From Monoplex corrugatus (taxonomy: Eukaryota > Mollusca > Gastropoda > Littorinimorpha > Ranellidae), in the NCBI GenBank assembly GCA_030674185.1, contig CM060307.1:44871181-44935180 (forward strand): DNA of 64,000 nt. Reading direction: 5' to 3'. Shown here in pieces: positions 24,464 through 35,975 of the stretch. The position numbers were made by a program, and so were the translations under genes. How positions within the stretch are numbered: position 1 is the first letter of the stretch; every line of letters begins with the position of its first letter. The notes beneath the pieces were generated by a model. That model did not search any database. It saw only the letters and a program-made list of their open reading frames with translations, and had not been told where the DNA came from.

Positions 24464-25221
24464 CTGAAACATGTTATATGAAGTCCATAAATAACATAGG
24501 CATTACCGTACCTGAAATAATATGTGAAGTTCTTGCAAGCCAGTGAACAGCAAACCTATATACTGTCTGTAATATCAATACCACACATCAAGTTGATCAA
24601 GCGATCCAATTCATTCAATCTTTCCCTTGCATTCGTTAAAAGTTGTGCATGTTTTGTGCTTTGTGTTCTGAAAAATGATTGAACTTGGTCAAATTAAGAA
24701 AACGGTTTTCCAATCACCTTAAACATAATTCAGATTTGCGTTTGCAACAGGCCTCTTAGGATTGTAGTTGAAACAAGATTTTTAAAAATCTCTACTTTGT
24801 GTTCTTTTAAATGTGTTGGACAGGCTTATTTATCTTCCCATGTGTTCGACTGTCGTGGAAAGAGTAGTGCTGTTCATTGGCCAAAAACCATTTCTAGGCC
24901 ATAACATCGTCAACAATGGATAAAACCAATTACTGTTATCATGTATAAATGAAAGCATATAACTTGTGATAACAAGATGACATTGTTACATTATCTGAAG
25001 ATGATGCCAGACGTCACGAGTTACACCCATGATGACCAAAAAAGTATTTGACACCATTATAGCAAATTCCAGCCCACAGGTAAACAATGAATTTCAGAAA
25101 TGGCATATATTATAACAAATTCCAACCCACACGAAAACAATGAATTTTGGAAACGCATATCTAAAAACATTTGCTAAAATCAGGGGGTGGGTGTTAAACA
25201 CTGATCACTTGCATAAAATAC

Positions 25222-26450
25222 TCACACTTTACACCATGACATTTGTGACAATATATATATATATGGTAAACTATTATGGTCGATAAAGTCCAATGTAGCA
25301 CTTATATATTTGTGTACCCTCATGTGGGATCTCGGGCCAAAGTCTGATGCAGACAGGCGGCCACATATTGGACACTCGATCGAATGCCCTGCATAGATGG
25401 TTCTGACCTTTATTGCTGCACGCTTTTCCACTTGGCTGCTTTATCTTTCACTTTCATACGCTGTTCCCTTGTGAATAGCTTGCCTCCATTCAGACCTGTT
25501 TGTGGCCATGATTTCCTATTGTTCTTCATCAATGTCACATTTCTGGAGGGATTTTTTCAGGGTGTCTTTGCAACGAAGCTTTGGCCGTCCACTTGGTCAA
25601 TGGCCCTCTGTCAGTTCACCATAGAAGAGCCTCTTTGGTAACCTTGTTATCCTTCATGTGCATGAAACCATCTTAGCTGAGGCTGTGTTAGCAGTGCATC
25701 TATGCTTGCATCTGGGACTCTGTTGTACCATTTGATGTTTAAGATACGCTGGAGGCAGTGCTGGTGAAACTGATCTAGTAGCTTGATGTGCCTGCGGTAG
25801 AGAGTCCAGGACTCGCATCCATACAGCAATGCAGTCAGGACTACTGCTCTGTATATTGTGCACTTCATCTCCAGTTTCAAGCCCCTTTCATTCCATAATC
25901 GCTTGTGGAGTCTGCCATAGGAAGCACTTGCCTTGGCGATGCGGTGGATACCTCCTTATCGAGACTGATGAAAGGGGAGAGACTGCTACCAAGATAGGTG
26001 AAGGAGTCAACATTGTTCAGGACCTTTGCTTTCGATCCCTTTGCAGGTTGAAACATAACTTCAGTCTTCTGATGCTTCTTGTGAGTCCAAAGCACTTTGT
26101 GGCTGCAGACAGAGAATCTATATCTTTGAAAGTCATCCTCCGAGTGGGCAACGATAGCACAGTCATCAGCATACAGGAGATAATGAACAAGTGATTTAAT
26201 GACTTTTGTCTTTGCCTTCAAGTGTATTGAAGATACCTCCATCTGTCCAGCATGTGATCTGGATCCGAGTCTTTAAAGGCAGAGAGAAGCATCATGCTAA
26301 AAAGGAAGCTGAATAGTGTTGGGGCAAGAATGCATCCTCGCTTGACTCCATTGCTGCCTTGAGCAGTGGATCCAGAGCCGCTGGGGACTGAGGGTCGTTT
26401 TTGTGTGTCTGTCATGTTTGTCACAAGGTGCCATGCGCATAGACAAGTTA
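25222..26450 (-). mobile_element. LINE fragment: RT motifs and C-terminal zinc finger
   Basis: Minus-strand frames give GVKRGCILAPTLFSFLFSMM (about 26350; consensus VKQGCVLAPTLF), then LLYADDCAIVAHSEDDF (about 26170; the YADD catalytic box), FTYLGSSLSP, and then RAVVLTALLYGCESWTLYRR with HIKLLDQFHQHCLQRIL (about 25850-25750). CPICGRLSASDFGPRSHMRVH (about 25375-25313) is the C2H2-like end seen in these elements. Frameshifts separate the pieces and the 5' two thirds are missing. It is inserted in the last dynein intron in sense orientation. Confidence 0.85.
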
Positions 26451-27432
26451 GTCTTGTTTGCGCAGAGCCTCAACAACTCCTCCACCTGCCTCACAAGTCC
26501 AGGACAAACTAAGGTAAGACAACTGTTCTCATAGGAGATACAGATGACTGAACAGTAGATCCCAGCATATTGCCAAAACCACAAGCAGTGCTCTGTAGCA
26601 ATACCCTTTATGCAGTATGGGGTTCGAGATTGTAACTTTTGAACCAGTTGTTGGATTGACTTCACTTTTGGACACAATACACAGAATGCTGTCCTCTCTT
26701 ACATTATTTACTTGTATTCAAATCAGAATAAGGTATGAGGTCAATCCCTCACTAAAATACCCAAATTTCATGAGCCCAATGTGAAGTTACGCTAGTCACA
26801 TCATGACAGATTGCCATTATAAAAGCAAGAACCTGAATTTTAAGCTTGCCTACTTTCTAGCAATATAAACTTATGTCTACTCTGTATTGATGAAGTGTGT
26901 CAGTGTTTATGCTATACTTATAAATGATTTCATAAACAAATGTCGGGGTTCCAAAAGGACCAATGTTGAAAAAGGACTGTACGATTTGTGTTGACACAAC
27001 AGGCATAGAGTTGTACTATTACTAGACTAGGGTAACAGTAATACATGTGGTACTAGTTTGCTTTCTTATTTAACAAAACGGGGTCATGTAAAGCCTGAAT
27101 TTGGGTTTAATTTCATTGAAGTTGGCCAAACCCCAGGTTCCTCTGCTGGTTGATGAAGGGACCAACTTTATGTCTGACGAAATGATGTACTTTCTGTGGA
27201 CTACATCATGTTCTTCTCACCTAAAAAGGCTTATCTTCCTTCTTTCATAGAGAACTTATGTCTTGGAGAAGACCAAAAGACTGAGGCTCAAAAGACAACA
27301 CCGGATTTCCTGAAAGAACCTGTGAACGTGAAAGTCCAGTCTCTTCAAGGAAAGGGCTAACACTCAGTTATCTCCACAGTCTGAGAAAGAAAAGCTGTTC
27401 TCTAAGATGGGTGTGTAGTCTTCAACTTTGTC

Positions 27433-27546
27433 TCAGTTTTGATGGAGATAGCGTAGTCTGGAAATTTCAGCAGATGGAAACAGTTGCTGGAGGAACTGTG
27501 CTGCCTCATCAAATGGCTTGTTGCCCTGCTCCATCAGCAGCATCAC
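27433..27546 (-). CDS. Candidate last exon of a small nested gene
   Basis: The acceptor CTCTATGTCACCAG is followed in phase 0 by 37 codons and TGA. The peptide VMLLMEQGNKPFDEAAQFLQ then QLFPSAEISRLRYLHQN looks like two amphipathic helices. It links in phase to the candidate exon at 27972-28015. No family is recognised. The plus strand is also open here, but the minus reading has the better splice sites. Confidence 0.4.
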   Translation of the reverse strand: MMLLMEQGNKPFDEAAQFLQQLFPSAEISRLRYLHQN

Positions 27547-27971
27547 CTGGTGACATAGAGGAAGACAGTCTCAGTGACTTTTATTGTATGTGTATAGATG
27601 GAGAGAGAGCAAATTTGTACTGCATGTGTGTCTTCACAAGTATTGGAAAAGAAATGACTAAATACACGACTGACAGTCTTTTGTATTCATGAGCTGCAAG
27701 TCCCACATGTGTTTTCATTAATGGCTCATAACAGCCAAGTAGGAAGTCATATCCATTTTTGGATTTTGGGATCAGTAATATGTAGGGCCTTTATATCTTC
27801 TACATGATTTGATCTCCTGCATGCCTACACACGGTGGTCAGGCACTAACAGGTCTGCAGTTAAGTTCACCTTGGAGATGGGAAATATCTCCACTTTTCAG
27901 TATTTACCCATCAGACTCTTGACAGGATCCAAACCGTAGATACTCCTGTAAAGTTTTGATGCTCTGACTAC

Positions 27972-28015
27972 CTGGTAGCCTTCTTGATTATCATACCCAT
28001 CATATGCAATCAATG
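27972..28015 (-). CDS. Candidate third exon of the nested gene
   Basis: The acceptor is AT-rich (ATATATTTAG) and the donor good (TACCAG then GTAGTC). The 44-bp exon reads LIAYDGYDNQEGYQ when entered with one carried base, and leaves in phase 0 to the exon at 27546. Joining it to 28399-28502 needs either the alternative donor T|GTAAAC at 28394 or one more exon, so this part of the model is open. Confidence 0.35.
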
Positions 28016-28398
28016 CTAAATATATAAATGTTTCAGTAAATGTAATAAGGACAGAAAGGGGAAATGAGATAGCTGAATGTTTTTAACCTATTGATACTAC
28101 AGATAAAAATTTGATGAAAATCAACGAATAAACAACCCAGATCTCTCTCCTGACGGTAAAACATTGTCTTTACCTGCACATACTTTTGCTCAATCTTTTT
28201 GATATGATACACTGTCCCATTTTGAATTAAAAAAAAATGGAGATGTTTACAAATTCATGTAGGGCCTATGTGCACTTGTCATAATTTTACTTTTTGCAAT
28301 CCACACTATATTTCCTCACTTCCTCATTTTATTTAATACCCTGCCTCACCCTCTGCCCTTCTGGAAACATCATACTACATTTTTTTTAGTTTACAAAC

Positions 28399-28502
28399 CT
28401 GCAGAAGCAAAGTGTTGTCCAGTGTCACCTGTGGGAGATTCAGACGACAGCCTTTTCCACTTGCCAGAAAAAAACTGACCAGTTTGAGGAACTGATCATT
28501 TT
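28399..28502 (-). CDS. Candidate second exon of the nested gene
   Basis: The acceptor is TTGTTTATTGCAG and the donor CTGCAG then GTTTGT. It needs one carried base, exactly what the exon at 29363-29423 supplies (G plus AA). It encodes NDQFLKLVSFFLASGKGC then RLNLPQVTLDNTLLLQ. It does not fit the dynein gene: entered in phase 0, as that gene requires, it meets a stop. Confidence 0.45.
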
Positions 28503-28740
28503 CTGCAATAAACAAGACAAAACACTACTCTGATTTATACTTCAGTCTGATGCACACACAAACACCAACACCCACAAACACACACACGCCTCTCAAATTA
28601 TGTACAAGTCACAAAACAATCTATGTCAGAGTGGCACAATTCATTAAAATACCAACAAACATAGCAGTTAGCACATACACATACACAGTACCTAATATTG
28701 AAGTGCACGTCTAGTATAGCACTGTTTGCATGAGCAGGCA

Positions 28741-28800
28741 TACACACACGCACGCACACACACACACACTCTCACACACACAAACACACAGTGCCTACAC
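28741..28800. repeat. (CA)n-type microsatellite
   Basis: CA dinucleotides interspersed with CG, CT and AA. A shorter CA-rich stretch is at 28555-28590. Confidence 0.85.
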
Positions 28801-28869
28801 ATATGTAATACACACACTGTATCCAACAACAGTTGCGCTCTTGATCTACAGAAATAGTAGGTCTTTGGA

Positions 28870-29180
28870 AACAATCATTCATAAAAAAAAATTCAGATTC
28901 TATCTTCTATCTTATCATGTTTACTTATTAAAGAAATTATTCATCACTGATCTTATACAGATCTATATATAATCATGTTTGATCTGTAAACATTCATAAA
29001 AAAAAAAGATTCAGATTCTAAGACTTTTTGTATAACTTTTTGAAGAAATTATTCATCACTGATCTTATACAGATCTATATAATCATGTTTGATCTGTAAA
29101 CATTCATAAAAATAATTCAGATTATAAGACTTTTTTTAATAACTTTTAAAGGAAATTATTCATCACTGACAGTTATTTAT
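28870..29180. repeat. Two and a half tandem copies of a roughly 110-120 bp unit
   Basis: Repeated words are CATTCATAAAAA, ATTCAGATT(C/A)TA, GAAATTATTCATCACTGA and TCTTATACAGATCTATATA, followed by ATCATGTTTGATCTGTAAA. The array sits in the first intron of the nested gene candidate. Confidence 0.85.
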
Positions 29181-29362
29181 GGAAAAGACGAACCTAAGTT
29201 GCCTGGCTTTCCCTCTTCTGAGAAAATTGCTGGTTTGTGATTGAAATGATTGTTGCCAATTCTGATCAAATAGCTTAAAATCTATTCATCTTATCCCACA
29301 GCAGAGTAAAACTTGCTCATAAGACGAAAAAATGTGATTTATTTTAATTCATCCATACTTAC

Positions 29363-29423
29363 CGATATGTACTTGAATTTCATCAAAAACTGAAGGCACA
29401 GAATCGAAAGTACTCGACGTCAT
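29363..29423 (-). CDS. Candidate start exon of the nested gene
   Basis: ATG at 29423 opens 20 codons (MTSSTFDSVPSVFDEIQVHI) plus one base, followed by a near-perfect donor, CG then GTAAGT. The gene would lie wholly inside the last dynein intron on the same strand, with its own promoter somewhere above 29423. No family is recognised; a phase-matched ATG exon with such a donor is the main support. Confidence 0.45.
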
Positions 29424-29999
29424 CTTGGTTTGAGATCAGTAGACGATGGAAGTCGTCGGTACTCATTCAAACTGACAAAAGTCTATTCACGACAGCGTAT
29501 TAATGTGACTGTAACCATGCGCACACGAAAGAGTATTCATTGTTTTATGTTTTCACCTGAAGATGGCATATTTTCAAGATTCGTGTTCATCAGAATTCAA
29601 ACTTTTAGAACACCGTGTGTACAAGAGGGTTAATATCTTGCAAATGGTTAATCAAATCAGACTGGCTCTTCGGTATTCGATTTCCTCAAGGCCTGACCGA
29701 CATTCTGATATTACATATAGCTATGCAGTGCTAGTGTCGCGCGTGGACTTTCAGTTGAAAAAGCGAGCGTCAGTTTGGGCTTCACTCGGCCTCTACCAAA
29801 TAACGGCAGAACACGCGGAAAGCGATCACACACACGGCTCGTATTTTGTCATCGTCCATTCACCACATACTCAGTAACAACAAGAATACACTCGATTGAA
29901 AGAAGAGAAATCAATCTTTATTTTTCTCACAATGGTTTAAAGAAGTAGCGATGTGACAGCTGAATATGCGTTTGATAAACAACACCAAAATCGTCAATT

Positions 30000-30330
30000 T
30001 TTCACAATGATGTCAGCAAAATGACGTGCCTGCCGGTACCTACTACGAGAGAGAAGTTCCCAAAGAGTGCCGGGATGAGGACACAGCCCTGCTTGGCTCC
30101 ATTTGAATGGGGAATAGCTCTTGAGTAATATCCATCAAACTGCACTGTCGCCTGCATGCCGTCATGGAAAGAGAGGATGACAGAGACTGAGCAGTTCTGG
30201 TGAGTATCTAGTCTTCTCCAGGAGTGCAAAGAGGTCTACTCTGCTAACCAAATCAAAGGCTTTAGTCAAGTCTATGAAGGTAACATGTAAATGCTGCCGC
30301 TTTGCAAAACAAAACAATCCAAAAAACAAG
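30000..30330 (-). mobile_element. LINE reverse transcriptase fragment
   Basis: Minus-strand frames read HVTFIDLTKAFDLVSRVDLF (about 30275-30216; consensus FVDLTKAFDTVSRxxLW) and, after a frameshift, SFHDGMQATVQFDG and NGAKQGCVLIPALFG (about 30080; consensus NGVKQGCVLAPTLFG). The fragment is short, broken and lies in the last dynein intron. Confidence 0.75.
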
Positions 30331-30530
30331 ATCAACCACAAAAATTTTCTTGGCATGCATATGCACTTTTGTCATTTGCGGGCATGTGTATTGTGGAGAT
30401 GGGCATTATATATTCTATAGATCTAAATCTATGATTTCTTATTAGGTTATCATGAACATATTTCTGTATACAATGTAACAACAGTTTCATTATATACTAA
30501 CTCTGGTTTGTGAAGAAAACAATAACTTAC

Positions 30531-30857
30531 CTCAAATGTCAACATGATATCGGCCACATCCTTAAAGGTCTGTTTTGCATAGGTTTGAACAACAGCAGGA
30601 AATAGACGATCTGGTCTCAGGAAAGCTGGCAGCCAAAGTGCAGAAGGGTGATTATAAAAACAGTCCTGCACATAGCACATGTGTTTCTCAATAGAACTAA
30701 GCCACTGATGCACGCTGCTGCAAGGCTGGAATGTTTCAATGAGCCAAGTGTCTGGAATTTTATCAGAACATAAGGCATCCAGCATGTCGTGAAGATGTTC
30801 AGTCAGGGCGATTTCACCACGAACACCTCGTTGCAGTAGGTTTAGGTCTCCCTGGAT
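30531..30857 (-). CDS. Dynein exon 13: C-terminal domain, PSxFWLxGFFxP region
   Basis: Acceptor TAATTTGTTTCAG, donor TTTGAG then GTAAGT, phases 0/0, 109 codons. DKIPDTWLIETFQP and HHPSALWLPAFLRPDRLFPA-like wording (seen: NHPSALWLPAFLRPDRLF) match the family pattern VPxxWxxxSYPS and PxxFWLSGFFFPQAFL. The helix YAKQTFKDVADIMLTFE corresponds to NYARKxxxPIDxLSFEF. The exon follows the 31589-31814 exon with no residue missing. Confidence 0.9.
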
Positions 30858-31588
30858 CTGAAACAAATTAATTTAATGTCACTTATTTTTCCATGTTTAA
30901 TAATGAAATTGGATACAACTGATAAAAATCATACGCTCTGCATAATTTGTCATTTATTTTTTCAAGTTTAATAATAAAATTGGATACAATTTATAAAAAT
31001 CCTACTCTCTGCATGTCAAAGAAAAAAAAAATTTAGGCAGAGAATTGACTAGGTCTTTATGATCACGAACATGGCCATTTCTGTTCAAGGTATTGAACTT
31101 TTGAGTTCAAAGAGTGTTTTAACTTGCAGACAACCTACTTGTAGACAATCCACCAACACTGGAACAACTGAATAAATTTAAGGAAGTGGGTACTGATACA
31201 GTTATAAGTACAGAAAGAAATGTTTACTTTTTTCCTGAACTTGCCGAGAATAACCTTATTAAGGGAAGAATAACACTGTACCTTTACTATGCCAAAGAAT
31301 ATAAAGAAATTGGAATAGTAAAAGAGTTTTGATCAAGTCTAGCCCTCTTTTTCTTCAAGTAGTAAGCAGGACAGCCAACTCCTACTATCCCTACAAACTG
31401 GAATGTGAAAAGATGACTGAAATTCAATCTATCCCAGAATTAGCTACTATCTTTAAAAATTCTGGCTGCTAAGACAATTGGTATTTCATACTAGTCCCAA
31501 GATTCACTCCTGAAATTTTGCAATTCCCTGCTAGACTAACAAGGAATAAAGCATTATCTGTTGCACCATCCAGTGATGACAGGCTTAC

Positions 31589-31814
31589 CTGATCAATCAA
31601 TCGCCTGTATGCCTGCTGCTCAGTGTGTAGAAAATGATCAAGAGGCATGATCTGCTGGGTGTCAGTCTGTAGAGGGCGGGGACATGTTGCCAGGAGGCTC
31701 AGCAGTTGGGGAACCACCATCTCTGGCTCCATCACTGTCACACTGGGACTCAACTGGAACTGCAGCAACAACTCGGGGGCACCAGTCACTTGTACCATAT
31801 CACTCAAAGTAATT
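31589..31814 (-). CDS. Dynein exon 12: C-terminal domain helices
   Basis: The acceptor TTCTTGGACAG supplies the A that completes an Arg codon with AG from the previous exon. The donor is GATCAG then GTAAGC, phase 0. It encodes ITLSDMVQVTGAPELLLQFQ and later QQAYRRLIDQ, equivalent to the family segment ending NQExxRxNxLLxxI before the SLxxLxxALKG helix. Confidence 0.85.
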
Positions 31815-32229
31815 CTGTCCAAGAAAATCACAATTACAAATGGCACTTGGAGAGAACACACATACACTCGCATATGATTGGTTTAGATACCTGAGGAGTT
31901 AAAAAGATGATCAATGCATATTCTGCACATCGTATGATAACAGACTGACCTCTTGGTAGCAATCAGAAATATTATACTTAAATTTTCAAGCTTTGTGATA
32001 CGATATTAACCAATTTATATAATAGAAAACAATTCAGATATGCCTCCAGTCTTGCAAAGTCACTTTTGCCAAAAAAAATGAAAGAAAAAAAAACTAACGA
32101 GGCTTTGATGAAATAAGGCAAGACCAAAAAGATCTAATCGATCCTGCACCAGCAGGACTCTGTCAGAGCAATTATCCACAAAGATTTACACAGCAGACTA
32201 GATCAATTTGGAAGCTGAGGTCCAGCAGA

Positions 32230-33400
32230 CTTTGGAAATAATAATAATAATAATTACAATATTTATATAATAATTACAATATTTATATAGCGCAAAATCT
32301 CGATAAAAATCAAATCTAAGCGCTGAACATACACTTACGCACGCGCGCACACACACGCACACACACACTCACACATGGCTATAAATGGGGAAAAAGAATA
32401 AAAGCAATGGAAAATTATAGAGAGCGTATTATATACAAATATATATTACAATGTGATTCCCCTCCGAGTGGAGACAGGCTACAGAGGGGGGATGAGTGAG
32501 GTCACGATTTTATGCAGAGGAGAAAAGGTGAGTTTTGAGAGCGGACTTGAAGGAGACAAAAGTAGGTTGCTGACGGACAGAGAGAGGAAGTTTGTTCCAG
32601 GAAAGTGGACCAGAAACAGAGAAGGCTCGTGGACCATAGGTATTGAGCTTAGTGCGTGGAAAGCGAAAAGTCAGAGGATCGGAGGCAGAGCGGAGGGTAC
32701 GTGAGGGAACATAGATCTCAAGTAGGCTTGACAGGTAATCAGGGGCTGCGTTATTGAGGCTTTTGTAGCACATGGTATCTAGTTTGTACTGTATGCGCTT
32801 TGATACAGGGAGCCAGTGAAGTTGTGCCAGGAGAGGAGATACGTGGTCAGCTTTTTTCTTTTTGAGTACAAGGCGTGCAGCATTGTTTTGAATGCGCTGT
32901 AGAATGTGAATGGTGGAGGCAGGAAGACCAGACAGGAGTGAATTGCAATAGTCAATGTGAGACATTATGAAGGAGAGAACGAGTTTTGCAGTTGTTTCCA
33001 CAGAGAGATACTTCCTGATCAGGCTTATACAATGGAGGTGATAGTAGCAAGATCTGGCAGTTTGAGAAACAAAGTTGTTCATGGAGAGGGTAGAGTCAAT
33101 GCAGACACCAAGGTTTTTAGCTGAATCAGAAATTGGGACTGATGTGTTACATAATGGGAGAGAAAGAGGAGGCAGCTGAGAAAGTTTCTGACGGGTGCCA
33201 ATAAGAATAGCTTCTGTCTTGTCGTCATTAAGCTGAAGTTTGTTGAACGTCATCCAGTTCTTAATGTCCGAGTAACACTCAGTGGTGCGAGTCAAGAGGC
33301 GCTGTATATTGTCTGGTGTGTCACTGTCTAGAAGTTGGGTACCAAATGCCCCTCTTAAAGTTTTCATTGATGACGACAGTGCACTGCTGTTCATTCATCA
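32230..33400 (-). mobile_element. 5'-truncated LINE (L2/CR1-like) with RT C-terminal half and 3' tail
   Basis: An unbroken 294-codon frame (33394-32510) reads through NKLQLNDDKTEAILIGTRQK, KNLGVCIDSTLSM, SHIDYCNSLLSGLP, LQRIQNNAARLVL, LLAQLHWLPVSKRIQYKLD and SGPLSWNKLPLSVR, the classic C-terminal half of L2/CR1-type reverse transcriptases. The 3' end on the minus strand reads TTTTGCGCTATATAAATATTG then (ATT)n, the tail style of these elements. The YADD box and endonuclease are missing, as after incomplete reverse transcription. The intact frame suggests a rather recent insertion into the dynein intron. Confidence 0.9.
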
Positions 33401-35479
33401 GTCTTCATACAGCCCCGTTTTGTCCTGTGGATTTTCATGTCAATATACGCTACGTTGGAGCCTTTCTTTGATCCACCAAGTGGCATGCATGGCTACATAT
33501 TCAGTTGGTAAGGCTTGGTAGCACTAAGAGGATCTTTCTGGCGAGGTGAAGATGGCAGTGGTGCAAATCACCTCTGTGTCTGATGATAAGTCCGATCTAC
33601 TAATGTGGAATAGCACTACACATTGGCTGAAATCTACTTTGGAATCATGTCCATTTCATAGCAATCGTTTTTCCTTATCTTCATCATCTTGATACTTGTG
33701 TGCCAGCATTTTAGAGCAAAAGAAATGGGCCCCCAGATTGTCCCTTTAAGCCTGTAAAAAAGCAATTATTCATTGTACCACTGCCAGCACTAAATTTGAT
33801 TGGCTTGACAGACCCTCAAGAGATAGATTTGACAGACCCTCTGATTAGACAAGACTAAAATAATTATCTCTTGGAAATCTTACATTAGTATTGTATTGTT
33901 TACATCTATTGAAAGGACACTGTTTCTGTTTTGTTACTGGCAGCACATCTAACAACACTAGCTGAATAAATGTATAATGCATATCTTCAAACTCTTTCTC
34001 TCTCTCTTTTGACTGGCCAGCTTGCTCGATGCACAAGTCTAGTGGCAGTAATAATGATGGGTGCTGCTAAGCCATTCTTTGTACAAACGACCTATTGTTG
34101 ATAAAGATTGGGTTTGGTAAATGGTAAAATCTTAATTTTATCATGCAAGAATAAGGACTGGAAGTATTTTTGAGGGTACTGTTGAGTACTTTATGTGACT
34201 GCTGATCTGAGTGAGAATGAATGAATGTATACTCTTGATCATAGGCTAAGGAATGGATCCACTATCATCCAGTAATATTACTTACACTAAATTCACATAC
34301 TGACTATTGGCTTATGGGCTTAGTCTGGGTTCCCTTGAAGCAAGTAGTATAATAAGTTATTTTGCAATTGTATACTATTCTGTCTGAAAAGTAATTCATG
34401 ACTTAAAGTTGTGGAACATGCAGTATGAAAGTAGAATGGAAGAAGCCCATATCTACAAGACAGAAGTATGCTATGCCAGTCTAGACAGCAACTTGAGAAA
34501 ATCTGGCTTTTAACCAAAGTCCTCACCAAAAAAGGTGGAGCAAGGGAGTCGACAGACACATCAGCCCATGACCTCACGAAATAGCTCTCAAATATTGGAA
34601 GAGAGAGGACCAGAGCCCCAAAGGCAATGGCAGAAGCAGCTGAAAAGAGTTCCAGCTAGATCTGGTCAAGGAGAAAGGAAAGTAAACTTCACAAGGCATA
34701 GAAATTCCGTATATATTGCCAGTGTTTAGTTTTACCGGTTTGGTACATGTTCCCCTTCAAAAAACAAGAAATCTCCACATTACTGGCCTTTCTCACTGCA
34801 CACATACATGCATAATGTTGCGTATTTGTATTGTGAACAGTGTACAGTGCTTGGGACAGAAGGTAACAATATGAAAGACGTCATATCAAGAAAGAAACCA
34901 ATCTATTTTCAGTTGCTTAAGTTTACCCCACAGCTGCCACTAAGCTTCACCTGCCCCCTTCAATGTCATACTGAGTATGTAAATTCATGTGAGGATGACA
35001 GTAACTTAGGACTGAATGTTAACAACATTGCTGAACTCTTCAACGCCAACTACGCAACAAAGCAGGAACACAAACACTGATACACTGAACGCCATCATGT
35101 TGACTCACATACTGTGCAGAATGACAGCTTGTGCTAGTATAAGCTTAGTGTCTAATACCTCTGTTCTGGCATACTCTCATACCTCTGTGGGCACAGCTGT
35201 CAAAAAAGTTCAAATCCAACTGCACTGCATGCAGGCAATATGACCTCCAAATAATGCCCTGGTGACATCATTACAAGACTTGTACTGAGACAAAACCTGT
35301 GTTTTTCAGGCATTCAGCTGTATGTCTAGATTGAGAATGATGTTAGGAGTTAGTGGCATGTTTGCAAGTGACTGGAAGTAGTACTTATGATATCTGTGTT
35401 TTTTGTAGTAGAACAAGAATGGATGGAGGTCACTTTTGAATTGACTTTGCACTCTGTTTCATTGCCACTCACTCCAGGA
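33401..35479. other. Dynein intron sequence without recognised features
   Basis: No domain or clear repeat class was recognised. Confidence 0.4.
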
Positions 35480-35790
35480 ATTGATGGATGGAGTGGATCA
35501 AAATGTTTTTCTTCAAAGGGCAAACTCATTAAAACATAAAAATTATACATTTAGTAAGACTTGTCCAAAAGCAGACAACACAGACAACTTCCACAATGAC
35601 TTAAAACTTCTCGTATCAACCTGTGATTTTGCTGAAGTTTGTACTTTGGAGTTTGTTCAAGCAAGATTCATCACACTTAGATAATTCCAAATGCATTCCA
35701 CCCAAATCTGCCAACAACTACCTGGTAGGCTCCATGAACCTGCGCAAAACCCTATTCACTGGCAAGGTCTTAAACTAACGAGCACAAAAT

Positions 35791-35815
35791 GGGGGGGGGG
35801 GGGGGGGGGGGGGGG
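35791..35815. repeat. Poly(G) run of 25
   Basis: Twenty-five uninterrupted G, flanked by AAAAT and AGATC. A similar 23-G run is at 46047-46069. Confidence 0.95.
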
Positions 35816-35879
35816 AGATCTTTAAGCACTAAGCTGACACCACCAACATGATGGAAATATTAATTAAGATGATGGGCAG

Positions 35880-35975
35880 CAAACAGGCCAATTTTCAATG
35901 TTGCAGGCTGGGACTGAACTCATGATATCAGATTCTGAGTCCACAGCTCTATCAAAAGAACCAACCAGCTTGCAG
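35880..35975 (-). mobile_element. tRNA-derived SINE-like segment
   Basis: On the minus strand GATAGAGCTGTGGACTC is followed by ATCTGATATCATGAGTTCAG then TCCCAGCC. GAGTTCAGTCCCAGCC resembles a pol III B box plus the usual SINE continuation (GGTTCGAATCCCAG), with an A-box-like TTTTGATAGAG in front. The body and 3' tail are not defined. Confidence 0.35.

Noticed and set aside
28160..28210. Extra 38-bp exon of the nested gene (YHIKKIEQKYVQ)
   Set aside because: It has AG and GT borders, but its phases cannot be matched to both neighbouring candidate exons.
28399..28502. Exon of the dynein gene between exons 13 and 14
   Set aside because: Exon 13 ends in phase 0 and this block then meets a stop after 20 codons. 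Exons 13 and 14 join directly into the conserved LTFE-VMP order. It fits the nested gene candidate instead.
29430..29877. Plus-strand gene overlapping the start of the nested gene
   Set aside because: Two overlapping frames without domain or splice support.
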